Shown: positions 6,155 through 12,566, numbered from the stretch's first letter. The stretch is DNA of 15,648 nt from an uncultured Eubacteriales bacterium (GCA_902772685.1 CACYBO010000188.1:1-15648); one strand, 5' to 3'. Program-made: numbers and translations. The notes: generated from the sequence alone by a model not told the origin.

Positions 6155-7206
6155 CTCGCAACTCCTCCAATTATCTCTTTTTCTGCAAAAAACACCGTTG
6201 CTCCTCCTGTGTGAAGGAAAAGAACCTCGCTCCCTGCCGGAACCTTTCCGTTCCTCACATCCGCAATGAGTCCTGCAAAGGCTTTACCGGAGTATACCGG
6301 GTCGACGAGTACGCCTTCCCTGCGTGCCAGAAGTTTAATTGCCTCTGTGGCTTCCTCGCTCGGACATTCATATCCCGGACTGTAATGATCCTGATCGATC
6401 AGGAAGTCCTTTTCTTCTACTATCACATCCGCACCGATCAGCTCCAGGGATTTATTTGCCAGTCCGGCAGCTCTTCCTGCGTACTTTTCATCAACTTCCA
6501 TCGCTGTCACTGAGTGTATCGTCATGTCCAGCCCCAGCAGGTTCCTGCCGGCCATAAGGCCTGCCATCGTTCCTCCCGAGCCGGTAGAATGGTACATGCA
6601 GTCAAAACGGATACCCTGCTGCTGCATCTGTTCCGCCAGTTCAACCATCCCGTTTAAGTATCCGAGGCTTCCGTATTCATTGGCGCCGCCCATTGGAATG
6701 TCATAGCATACAACGCCTTCTTCTGCGAGACGGGCTATGTGGGCCTTGCCCATCTTGAATGATCTGCGCTCCGCATCCGCGAAGGACTCTCCCTCCTCCA
6801 GATCAACGATGTGTATCTCCGCTCCGAAGACACCATCCAGAAGCAGATTCGCTTTGAAATCATCCGGATCCGGCGGCACTACTGCTGCCAGATAGAGAAT
6901 CGGTTTCAGACCGCTCCTGGCTGCTGCCCATGCGGTCTGCATCGCGTGATTGGACTGGGTCGCGCCGTATGTTATGACGGCTTCCGCTCCCTCTTCCGCT
7001 GCTTTTCCTATAAGAAACTCGAGTTTTCTCGTCTTGTTTCCTCCGAACAGATTGCTTCCGGTAAAGTCGTCCCTCTTGATCCACAGGTTTACGCCCAGTT
7101 CTTCAGACATTCTGTCCAGTCTGTGCAGCGGTGTAGGAAAAAAACCGAGCGGTATTCTCGGCATTTTTTCAAGCATGTTTTTCGCTTCATTCACGGTAGT
7201 TTTCAT
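6151..7206 (-). CDS. D-cysteine desulfhydrase / ACC deaminase-family PLP enzyme
   Basis: The 351-residue protein belongs to the fold-type II PLP enzymes that include D-cysteine desulfhydrase (DcyD, forming pyruvate, H2S and ammonia), 1-aminocyclopropane-1-carboxylate deaminase and L-cysteate sulfo-lyase (CuyA). Seen: GGNKTRKLEFL (55-65) with Lys58 as the PLP Schiff-base lysine, QSNHAMQTA (84-92), the glycine-rich phosphate site STGSGGTMAG (207-216), and DPVYSGKAFAG (302-312). I chose ATG at 7206 over the frame opening at 7275 because GGGGAGAG lies just upstream and the family N-terminus begins here. It is the first gene of the six-gene run. The substrate cannot be settled from the sequence; a cysteine-type substrate would fit the redox and metal neighbours, but that is inference. 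Confidence 0.87.
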   Translation of the reverse strand: MKTTVNEAKNMLEKMPRIPLGFFPTPLHRLDRMSEELGVNLWIKRDDFTGSNLFGGNKTRKLEFLIGKAAEEGAEAVITYGATQSNHAMQTAWAAARSGLKPILYLAAVVPPDPDDFKANLLLDGVFGAEIHIVDLEEGESFADAERRSFKMGKAHIARLAEEGVVCYDIPMGGANEYGSLGYLNGMVELAEQMQQQGIRFDCMYHSTGSGGTMAGLMAGRNLLGLDMTIHSVTAMEVDEKYAGRAAGLANKSLELIGADVIVEEKDFLIDQDHYSPGYECPSEEATEAIKLLARREGVLVDPVYSGKAFAGLIADVRNGKVPAGSEVLFLHTGGATVFFAEKEIIGGVAR

Positions 7207-7246
7207 TTTTTCTCTCCCCTTTATCCATGCCTTAATCTGCAGTCTT

Positions 7247-7255
7247 ATTGTAACA
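7247..7255 (-). promoter_or_regulatory. candidate extended -10 promoter of the six-gene operon
   Basis: On the minus strand TGTTACAAT (7255-7247) is a TG-extended -10 about 40 bases before the start codon of the PLP enzyme. No convincing -35 is visible at 16-18 bases. It is the only promoter-like site between the hsp20 terminator and this gene, so it is the best guess for the operon start. Confidence 0.4.
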
Positions 7256-7299
7256 CTTTGCGGTGTACTTTTCATCTGTAAACAGAATCGTGTGCATGT

Positions 7300-7329
7300 A
7301 AAAATCCCGCCTCACCTGAGACGGGATTC
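7300..7329 (-). terminator. Rho-independent terminator of hsp20
   Basis: On the minus strand AATCCCGTCTCA and TGAGGCGGGATT form a stem of about 11 pairs with a tiny loop, directly followed by a run of T. It lies 28 bases after the hsp20 stop and separates hsp20 from the downstream operon. Confidence 0.8.
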
Positions 7330-7356
7330 TTCGTCTGAAATACTATCCTTCCGGCA

Positions 7357-7812
7357 TTATCCTTCAATAGCGATGCTCTTCTTCTCAGGAAGTTTCGGCG
7401 CATCCTTCTTAGGAACACTCAGTTTCAGGACTCCATCCTCAAATCTGGCTTTAACATCCTCTTCTGTGATGTACTCACCAACGTAGAAGCTTCTCTTCAT
7501 AGCGCCCATGTAACGTTCCTGACGGATAACCTTTCCTTCTTCGGACTTTTCTTCTTCACTCACATTTCTGGAAGTGCTTACAGTCAGATTTCCGTTTTCA
7601 AGTTCCAGGCTGATTTCGTCTTTCTTGAATCCCGGAAGATCAATATTCACTTCATAGTGATCCTCGTGTTCCAGCACATCGGTCTTCATGATTGCGGGAG
7701 CCTGCTTGCCGTAAAGTTTTCTCTCTGTATTGCTGACTGACGGGACTCTCGGAAAATCGAAATTCATCAGATCATCAAACAGGTTGTCGTTAAAAATACT
7801 TGGATATAACAT
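7357..7812 (-). CDS. Hsp20 / alpha-crystallin small heat shock protein
   Basis: The 151-residue protein is an ATP-independent holdase chaperone. The alpha-crystallin domain runs from about 41 to 135, with HYEVNIDLPGFKKDEI (52-67), LENGNLTVS (71-79), and the closing GVLKLSVPK (127-135). A short variable N-terminus (LYPSIFNDNLFDDL) and a C-terminal tail ending SIAIEG supply the usual oligomer contacts. The tail's IAI is an I-x-I motif. Length is normal. GGGGG about 9 bases before the ATG serves as ribosome site. The gene stands alone, with its own terminator and a CIRCE-overlapped promoter, so HrcA repression is expected. Confidence 0.96.
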   Translation of the reverse strand: MLYPSIFNDNLFDDLMNFDFPRVPSVSNTERKLYGKQAPAIMKTDVLEHEDHYEVNIDLPGFKKDEISLELENGNLTVSTSRNVSEEEKSEEGKVIRQERYMGAMKRSFYVGEYITEEDVKARFEDGVLKLSVPKKDAPKLPEKKSIAIEG

Positions 7813-7898
7813 CTTTTATTCCCCCTTTGCTATGTTATACATATGTCTTTTCCTTCTGAGCAATAGAACTTTTTTCTCTGTTCCCTTGTTCTGGACAT

Positions 7899-7927
7899 AT
7901 CATAGCACCAATTGTTAGCACTGTCAA
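7899..7927 (-). promoter_or_regulatory. sigma-A promoter of hsp20, -35 embedded in CIRCE
   Basis: On the minus strand TTGACA (7927-7922) is a perfect -35, followed by 17 bases and TATGAT (7904-7899). Transcription should start near 7892, giving a leader of about 80 bases. The -35 falls in the spacer and right arm of the CIRCE operator, so bound HrcA would block RNA polymerase directly. Confidence 0.85.
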
Positions 7928-7941
7928 GAGGTGAGTGCTAA
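7915..7941. promoter_or_regulatory. CIRCE operator (HrcA binding site)
   Basis: TTAGCACTG, 9 bases, GAGTGCTAA: the consensus inverted repeat TTAGCACTC-N9-GAGTGCTAA with one mismatch in one arm (G for C at 7923). That mismatch also creates the GACA part of the hsp20 -35 box on the other strand. HrcA should repress hsp20 until heat or misfolding relieves it. Confidence 0.93.
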
Positions 7942-7950
7942 CAAAAGGAG

Positions 7951-7990
7951 AAAAAATCACGGGAATCATTTTAATACAAAATCATTCCCG
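7951..7990 (-). terminator. Rho-independent terminator of the 51-residue membrane protein gene
   Basis: On the minus strand CGGGAAT-G-ATTTT, a loop, and AAAAT-G-ATTCCCG form a 12-pair stem with a single G-G mismatch. It is followed by TGA and a six-T run (7956-7951). It lies 19 bases after the stop of the small gene and just before the hsp20 promoter, insulating the two. Confidence 0.8.
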
Positions 7991-8009
7991 CGGCTTGCTT
8001 CCCCTGAAT

Positions 8010-8165
8010 TTAGAAGAACACGGACGGAATCAGTGTGACCGCCACCGTTACGCAGAGCAGCGCCACGATGATTCTCACAAACCAGACCTTGGCCGGAGAA
8101 TAGTAACTCGTAAACTCAAACTCTTTATTATCATTGCTGTTCTTCTTATATTTCTTACTGCTCAT
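8010..8165 (-). CDS. small single-pass membrane protein (51 aa), unknown function
   Basis: This short open frame begins at ATG 8165 with AAGGGTG six bases upstream and ends TAA at 8010-8012. The product has a basic, hydrophilic N-terminus (MSSKKYKKNSNDNK, 1-14), an aromatic linker (EFEFTSYYSPAKVWF) and one membrane segment of about 18-20 residues (RIIVALLCVTVAVTLIPSV), ending VFF. The positive N-terminus favours N-in orientation. It has its own extended -10 promoter and a strong terminator, which makes it a credible gene despite its size. I do not recognise the family. Opposite-strand frames over this stretch have no ribosome site. Confidence 0.78.
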   Translation of the reverse strand: MSSKKYKKNSNDNKEFEFTSYYSPAKVWFVRIIVALLCVTVAVTLIPSVFF

Positions 8166-8200
8166 AGTATCACCCTTCTAATTTGTATTATATCGTTAAC

Positions 8201-8209
8201 ATTATATCA
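8201..8209 (-). promoter_or_regulatory. candidate extended -10 promoter of the 51-residue gene
   Basis: On the minus strand TGATATAAT (8209-8201) is a TG-extended consensus -10. A second TATAAT occurs 14 bases further on (8192-8187). Neither has a good -35. They precede the small gene by 22-36 bases and fire divergently from the DUF937 promoter. Confidence 0.5.
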
Positions 8210-8262
8210 TCTCCTGACGGAATGTACATAATTTTTGTCTTTATGATTATATTCGTTTGGGT

Positions 8263-8268
8263 TATAAT
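8263..8268 (+). promoter_or_regulatory. -10 box of the DUF937 gene promoter
   Basis: A perfect TATAAT with a weak -35-like TTTATG 17 bases upstream (8240-8245). The start near 8275 leaves a leader of about 34 bases that carries the AGAAGGAG ribosome site. Confidence 0.55.
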
Positions 8269-8308
8269 ATGGTCAAATATAACTCACATCACGAGAAGGA
8301 GAATGAAT

Positions 8309-8869
8309 ATGAATTTACTTACTGTTCTTTTACTATCACTTCTGAGCGCTAAATCACTTGGTGCACTGTCCAACAACACAGGTGTAAACCAGATCGATCT
8401 GAAGAAATTACTGATTCTTGCACTGCCGCTGATCATCAAGTACATGACCAACAACTCCCAGTCACAGTCAGGTCTGTCCTCACTCTTCGGAGCTCTTGGC
8501 GCACACCAGAACAGAGGCTCTGTCGAATCACAGATTGCTGACGCTGACACTGAAGACGGTCAGAAAATCATCGGTCACATTCTGGGCGATGACAAAGATC
8601 AGGTTGTTGACGAGCTGTCAAGAGAATCAGGTGTTGACGCAGGCGACGTCCTGAACGTACTCGGCACCATCGCACCGTACATCATGAGCGGACTTTCCGC
8701 CGCTACAGAAAGTGCACAGTCACAGCAGGCTGCACCTGCAGGCGGATTCGATCTGGGCGGACTCATGTCCATGTTCGGAGCACAGCCGCAGCAGGAACCG
8801 GAACCTGCAGCACCTTCATCAGTTGACGGATCGCAGCTCCTTAACGCGCTGCTTTCTATGATGAAATAG
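8309..8869 (+). CDS. DUF937 domain-containing protein
   Basis: The 186-residue protein contains a DUF937 (YidB-like) domain at about 25-135, with QIDLKKLLILALPLIIKYM (28-46), GHILGDDKDQVVDELSRESG (89-108) and VLNVLGTIAPYIMSGLS (114-130). A Gln/Ala/Pro-rich linker (137-170) leads to a short hydrophobic C-terminal helix LLNALLSMMK. The Leu-rich N-terminus could be a weak signal or an amphipathic helix; there is no lipobox. The family's function is unknown. I chose ATG at 8309 because AGAAGGAG is 7 bases upstream; ATG at 8303 is only one base from it, and the frame opening at 8183 would span the promoter. It is a single-gene unit with its own terminator. Confidence 0.85.
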   Translation: MNLLTVLLLSLLSAKSLGALSNNTGVNQIDLKKLLILALPLIIKYMTNNSQSQSGLSSLFGALGAHQNRGSVESQIADADTEDGQKIIGHILGDDKDQVVDELSRESGVDAGDVLNVLGTIAPYIMSGLSAATESAQSQQAAPAGGFDLGGLMSMFGAQPQQEPEPAAPSSVDGSQLLNALLSMMK

Positions 8870-8875
8870 GATTAC

Positions 8876-8930
8876 TGCAAAAGCAACAAATAAGACCGCA
8901 GCAATAGCTGCGGCCTTTTGTTGTGCTTTT
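8876..8930. terminator. bidirectional Rho-independent terminator
   Basis: CCGCAGC (8896-8902), loop AATA, GCTGCGG (8907-8913), with an outer complementary pair AAAAGCAACAA and TTGTTGTGCTTTT and T-rich flanks on both strands. It lies between the convergent DUF937 and B3/B4 genes and can end transcription of both. Confidence 0.85.
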
Positions 8931-9644
8931 TTACTCTTCTATGACAACTTCCGGCTCTGCGGCTGTCGCAAGATGCTTTGTTACGGTGCCGCCCAGTTCA
9001 CTCTCAATCATGCTTTTGAGTTCATCCAGAGCCGCGTCGATATTCGCAGCGCTCTCCCCGTTGTGCGCTTCGATGATCATAAAGGCGTTTACCGTATCTT
9101 CTGTCAGCATAGTGCGTTCCGCTTCACGCCAGTTCCAGCAGCGGCATACAGCACCGAAGTCGTCCCGGTAGATAACTTCCCCTTCACTTGGCGGTTCACT
9201 TTTGCCGCCGGCGCCATAAGTTACGAAGTCCTCTCCTCCCTCTGCGATTGTCAGGCACATGTCACCTTCAAACTTATCGATATCCTCTCCGCCGATTGGA
9301 ACGCCGTATTTCAGCGAGATGCCGTTATAGATGTCCACAAGCGGGATGATCGTGCCGATCTGATTGCCCTTGGCAACGCGTTTCAGAAGGGCTTCTATGG
9401 AGCAGCGCGCGCCCTTCTTGGTTTTGAATTTATAGAAGGCGTCACGCCATCCGCGGATTACCGGATTGGATGTGAACTCCGGATTGGATGTGTACTGCAA
9501 TGAAATCTTCTCACAGTCCCTGAGCCACTGAACAAATTTGTCTTCATCCTTCACATGGTTGTCGATTCCCCTGCAGACCAGTACGCCGATCTGCGCTTCA
9601 GGAAACAGCTCCAGGAAGTCCTGTTTCATTATGAACTTTTTCAA
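8931..9644 (-). CDS. B3/B4 (phenylalanyl-tRNA synthetase beta editing-type) domain protein
   Basis: The product is a stand-alone B3/B4 domain, the fold that in PheRS beta hydrolyses mischarged Tyr-tRNA-Phe. Free-standing forms are thought to be trans-editing or amino acid-related proteins. Seen (numbered from TTG): DFLELFPEAQIGVLV (9-23), a WRDAFYKF segment near 66-73, ALLKRV and IIPLVDIYNGISLKYGVPIGG (about 99-119), FVTYGAGG and CRCWNWREAERT. I start at TTG 9644 because GGAGG lies 8 bases upstream. ATG at 9659 has no ribosome site, since that GGAGG falls inside its own codons 1-2. The resulting N-terminus, MKKFIMKQ, looks normal for the family. A divergent extended -10 promoter lies at 9693-9685. 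Confidence 0.85.
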   Translation of the reverse strand: MKKFIMKQDFLELFPEAQIGVLVCRGIDNHVKDEDKFVQWLRDCEKISLQYTSNPEFTSNPVIRGWRDAFYKFKTKKGARCSIEALLKRVAKGNQIGTIIPLVDIYNGISLKYGVPIGGEDIDKFEGDMCLTIAEGGEDFVTYGAGGKSEPPSEGEVIYRDDFGAVCRCWNWREAERTMLTEDTVNAFMIIEAHNGESAANIDAALDELKSMIESELGGTVTKHLATAAEPEVVIEE

Positions 9645-9684
9645 TTCTTCTTCCTCCATTAATTAAATCAGTTTCATTGTTTTG

Positions 9685-9693
9685 ATTATAGCA
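9685..9693 (-). promoter_or_regulatory. extended -10 promoter of the B3/B4 gene
   Basis: On the minus strand TGCTATAAT (9693-9685) is a consensus -10 with a TG extension, and TTACAT sits 17 bases upstream as a weak -35. The predicted start is about 30-35 bases before the TTG. It overlaps the divergent promoter of the zinc-ribbon genes. Confidence 0.6.
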
Positions 9694-9695
9694 TG

Positions 9696-9724
9696 TTTTA
9701 TTGCACAATGTAATTTGATATAAT
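9696..9724 (+). promoter_or_regulatory. promoter of the two zinc-ribbon membrane protein genes
   Basis: TATAAT (9719-9724) with TTTTAT 17 bases upstream (9696-9701). The leader carries AAAGGAG (too far from the start, 15 bases) and AGGA (8 bases from the ATG). It faces away from the B3/B4 promoter. Confidence 0.55.
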
Positions 9725-9756
9725 ATCCGTGCAGAAAGGAGTACAGGACAACTATT

Positions 9757-10365
9757 ATGATTTGTAGTAAATGCGGAACTGTTCTGCCGGACGATGCCGA
9801 GTACTGCGGCGAGTGCGGAGCAAAAATTGAAAGAGCCAAGGCGACTACTGTTTCCCTTTCCCGTGCGAAGGTGGAAGCGAAACGTTATAAAATTATCTCA
9901 CTGATTCTCGCAGCCCTATGTGTTGTTTTCGGCATGGGCTGGATCATGGCGTCACACGACCCATACAAAAGCATCGATAATTACGAAAAGGATGCTGCTG
10001 AAATAGAGCGCGCGGGCATAGAGCTCACGGGAACATATGTCGTCGGAGAAGATTCCGAACTTCCTGAGGGGCGTTACAACATCTATCCGCCTGACGGCGA
10101 AAGTTACATGGACGTTAACATCTATGAAAATATGGAAGACGCGAAGAAAAAGTACGATAAGGACTATAATTCCTATGCACTGGAGCACTTGTATTCGCTT
10201 GCACGAGGGTACAAATTAAAGGCGGGACAGGTGGTTGTGATTGAATACGACAGCGCGTACTTTGAACTTGTTTCTGAAGAACCGACTGAGGCTGAAGCCT
10301 CTCAGGCCGAGAGTTCTGAAGAATCACAGTCGGATGAAACGGAACCCGTTTCTGAATCAGAATAA
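9757..10365 (+). CDS. zinc-ribbon, single-pass membrane protein
   Basis: The 202-residue protein has an N-terminal zinc ribbon (Cys3, Cys6, Cys17, Cys20), a basic linker (25-44) and one membrane segment (about 45-65, IISLILAALCVVFGMGWIM). An extracytoplasmic domain of about 100 residues includes GTYVVGEDSELPEGRYNIY (92-110), a beta-type motif seen in Gram-positive secreted and anchored proteins. It ends in an acidic Ser/Glu tail (173-202) likely disordered. The ribbon should be cytoplasmic and the tail outside. The next gene, also a zinc-ribbon membrane protein, starts 17 bases downstream, so they are cotranscribed and may act together. The specific function is unknown. Confidence 0.83.
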   Translation: MICSKCGTVLPDDAEYCGECGAKIERAKATTVSLSRAKVEAKRYKIISLILAALCVVFGMGWIMASHDPYKSIDNYEKDAAEIERAGIELTGTYVVGEDSELPEGRYNIYPPDGESYMDVNIYENMEDAKKKYDKDYNSYALEHLYSLARGYKLKAGQVVVIEYDSAYFELVSEEPTEAEASQAESSEESQSDETEPVSESE

Positions 10366-10382
10366 CAGACAGGCGGTCAGAT

Positions 10383-11120
10383 ATGGCAAAGAATAAAATC
10401 AATCATTTTGGAAAAACAAGAATCATCGTACTGATCATTCTGGCGATTCTTGGAATGAATTATCTCTCCAATCATTCAATGTTGGGAGTTCTCCTTATCC
10501 TTGTTGCTCTGTTCATCGTGTTTATGGATTATTTCAACAAGGCTGACGAGGAAAAGGAAGAAAAGCCGGTTCACGAACCGGAATACGACCCGTCCGAACT
10601 TGGTGACCCCGTAAAATGTCCGTTCTGCGGCAAGAAGATTCCATCGGGAGTCAACTACTGTTTCTACTGCGGCAGACCTCTTGAAGCATTCAAACGTATC
10701 GAAAAAATACGCGTTGAAAGTCTGGAGCAAATCGACCGTTCCCTCACCGCCATCGACGAAGGCACTCACTGGGACAATGTTAAAACCATCAGGAAACTGA
10801 CCGATAAAATACTCCGCGAATACGAAAGGAAGCCGGAAGTGCACAAGGGATCGGACAGGTTTATAGACTATTATCTCCCTAAGACTGTCTCCGCGATCAA
10901 GCACTACGGCGTTCTCTGCACACTGGATAACCTTGACCGTGAAGAAGCCGGTATAAAAAAGCAGCTCGAGGATTCTCTCGGAACCCTGAGCGAAGCATTT
11001 TCAAACATATTGAATAAGGTTTCTACGGAAGGCCTCGATGATGTTTCCGCTGACGTGGATGTACTCGAAAACATCCTCAAGCAGGAAGGTCTCACCGATC
11101 CGGACTTCAAAATATCATAA
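10383..11120 (+). CDS. XpaC-like (5-bromo-4-chloroindolyl phosphate hydrolysis family) membrane protein with inserted zinc ribbon
   Basis: The 245-residue protein begins with two membrane segments (about 13-27 and 33-49), then an acidic linker (53-76), a zinc ribbon (Cys79, Cys82, Cys93, Cys96) and a helical cytoplasmic region (103-240). The helical region contains RFIDYYLPKTVSAIKHYGVL (159-178), the hallmark of the XpaC/5-bromo-4-chloroindolyl phosphate hydrolysis family. The family name comes from a colony phenotype, and a true enzymatic role is unproven. AGGCGG six bases before the ATG serves as ribosome site. It is the second gene of a two-gene operon closed by a strong terminator. In Firmicutes such proteins often sit with TelA-type tellurite resistance genes, but no telA homologue is seen here. 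Confidence 0.82.
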   Translation: MAKNKINHFGKTRIIVLIILAILGMNYLSNHSMLGVLLILVALFIVFMDYFNKADEEKEEKPVHEPEYDPSELGDPVKCPFCGKKIPSGVNYCFYCGRPLEAFKRIEKIRVESLEQIDRSLTAIDEGTHWDNVKTIRKLTDKILREYERKPEVHKGSDRFIDYYLPKTVSAIKHYGVLCTLDNLDREEAGIKKQLEDSLGTLSEAFSNILNKVSTEGLDDVSADVDVLENILKQEGLTDPDFKIS

Positions 11121-11124
11121 TCGT

Positions 11125-11157
11125 AAAACAGGGTCCTGCATCAGGACCCTGTTTTTT
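11125..11157. terminator. strong bidirectional terminator
   Basis: AAAACAGGGTCCTG (11125-11138), a 3-base loop, and CAGGACCCTGTTTT (11142-11155) form a perfect 14-pair stem ending in TTTTTT. The reverse strand also ends in TTTT. It lies between the convergent XpaC-like gene and the PLP gene. Confidence 0.93.
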
Positions 11158-11182
11158 CTTTCCTCATATTCCGACAATCGGT

Positions 11183-12457
11183 TTACGCTCCGGCAACCAG
11201 CTGTCTCACTGCATACAGTGTGCGGTCGATGTCGCTTTGGGTTACGTATGGAGCAAGGCCCAGACGCACCATTCCGCCTTTGTCGTAGACTCCCATAGCC
11301 TTCATGATCTGAACAGCATAGTAGTCTCCATGCCATGAGTTGATTCCTCTGTCTCCCAGCATCCGGGACACTTCATCCGTTGTGAATCCATCTACTGTGA
11401 ATACAACGGTCGGCGTCCTCGCCTCTCCTTCAGCAGGTCCGAAGACATTTACGCCCGGGATCGCCCTGAGGCCTTCGCGGAGCTGCTTGGCCAGACCGCT
11501 CTCGTACTGATCGAACGCCGTCATTCCGGCTACTACATTCTTCCTTCTTCCGGAAAGACCCTTCAGTTCCTCTTCGAAGCAATCCACATAGTTCTCGCCG
11601 ACAGACGCTATGAAGTTGACCGCTTCTGTCATCCCTGTCAGAAGTTCATACTGCGGAGTGCCCATATGGAACCGGCGTGGACCGGTTGCGATATCTTCAC
11701 ACATTACGTTATAGAAGCCCATCTCTTCGATGAGGTCTTTTTTCATGTAGATGACGCCCAGATGAGGCCCGAACCATTTGTAGGCGGAGCAGACCAGAAC
11801 ATCAGTATCAATATCCTTGACATCAATCGGGAAATGCGCTGCATAGTGCACTGCATCCACAATAGTGAGCGCCCCTGCCTTGTGTGCCATCGCAATGAGT
11901 TTCTTGACGTCCGTGACTGTTCCCAGCCCATTGGATGCCCAGTTCAAAGAAACAAGTTTCGTGTCAGGCGTCAGCTTCGCCTTGAAATCTTCCATGTCGA
12001 TCTGCTGCGTCACCGTATCCATCCTGACGACTTCTGTGTTGAATCCGTCCATCCCGAGGTGTATCCACGGTGCGAAGTTCGCCTGATGTTCCAGCTGATT
12101 GGTCAGGATTTTAGCACCGGGCTCCAGTCCTCTGGCGAGCGCATGAGCGAAGTTTACGGCGTTCTGCGACGATGAGCAGTTAAAGCCTACTTCTCCCGGT
12201 TCGCAGCCGAGGAAATCCGACGCTGCCTCACGGGCTTCATCTTCAAATATCTCGGCAAATCTTCCCGCTCTGAAGTTGCCTCCTTCATTGGCGTTTTCTT
12301 CGACAAGATACTTTACGATACGGTCCAGAACACGCTGCGGAACCTGCGTTCCTCCCGGTCCGTCCAGATAGGCAATCGGTGCTCCCGCAACTTCCAGTTT
12401 GCACGCCGGGAACTGCTCTCTGATTGCTTCAACATCAAATATGAATTCTTTTCCCAT
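11183..12457 (-). CDS. cysteine desulfurase-like PLP protein (TIGR01976 type)
   Basis: The 424-residue protein is a class V aminotransferase-fold enzyme. Seen: YLDGPGGTQVP (30-40), SSSQNA (95-100), LEHQAN (122-127), the PLP pyridine-nitrogen aspartate in IVDAVHYAAH (199-208), and the Schiff-base lysine Lys227 in CSAYKWFGPHLG. In desulfurases a mobile loop carries the catalytic Cys before the C-terminal strand (GHHC or SACSS type). Here that stretch reads INSWHGDYYAVQI, and the last ~110 residues contain no Cys. This fits the TIGR01976 cysteine desulfurase-like family, whose reaction is not firmly known. ATG at 12457 has GGAGGAGG five bases upstream; the frame opening at 12505 has none. No Fe-S assembly genes are nearby. 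I infer it is a lyase or transferase rather than a sulfur donor. Confidence 0.87.
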   Translation of the reverse strand: MGKEFIFDVEAIREQFPACKLEVAGAPIAYLDGPGGTQVPQRVLDRIVKYLVEENANEGGNFRAGRFAEIFEDEAREAASDFLGCEPGEVGFNCSSSQNAVNFAHALARGLEPGAKILTNQLEHQANFAPWIHLGMDGFNTEVVRMDTVTQQIDMEDFKAKLTPDTKLVSLNWASNGLGTVTDVKKLIAMAHKAGALTIVDAVHYAAHFPIDVKDIDTDVLVCSAYKWFGPHLGVIYMKKDLIEEMGFYNVMCEDIATGPRRFHMGTPQYELLTGMTEAVNFIASVGENYVDCFEEELKGLSGRRKNVVAGMTAFDQYESGLAKQLREGLRAIPGVNVFGPAEGEARTPTVVFTVDGFTTDEVSRMLGDRGINSWHGDYYAVQIMKAMGVYDKGGMVRLGLAPYVTQSDIDRTLYAVRQLVAGA

Positions 12458-12483
12458 TTCATCCTCCTCCAACTGATATCTCT

Positions 12484-12502
12484 CTGCCGCCTGCTCCGGC
12501 AG
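12484..12502 (-). other. leader hairpin upstream of the PLP gene
   Basis: CTGCCG, a 7-base loop and CGGCAG form a perfect 6-pair stem in the roughly 68-base leader of the PLP gene. No T run follows and no known riboswitch fold is recognisable. It may be chance or an mRNA stabiliser. Confidence 0.35.
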
Positions 12503-12531
12503 CAAGTCAGGTACTTTCGTCGGTTTATGAG

Positions 12532-12540
12532 ATTATATCA
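12532..12540 (-). promoter_or_regulatory. extended -10 promoter of the cysteine desulfurase-like gene
   Basis: On the minus strand TGATATAAT (12540-12532) has a TG extension and consensus -10. TAGACA lies 19 bases upstream as a poor -35. It overlaps the presumed promoter of the divergent IMPase gene. Confidence 0.55.
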
Positions 12541-12566
12541 TGTTTTTATGTTAAAATGTCTATGTT

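Noticed and set aside
7270..7290. CTGTTTACAG palindrome upstream of the six-gene operon as a metal-regulator operator
   Set aside because: It is short, lies upstream of the likely -10 without clear match to a known Zur, CopY or CsoR site, and such 10-base palindromes are expected by chance.
7935..8231. A 98-codon plus-strand open frame across the hsp20-DUF937 interval
   Set aside because: It crosses the CIRCE, a terminator and two promoters, has no family resemblance, and conflicts with the better supported 51-residue minus-strand gene.
8183..8308. A longer N-terminus for the DUF937 protein
   Set aside because: It would cover the promoter -10 box at 8263-8268, and the ribosome site fits ATG 8309.
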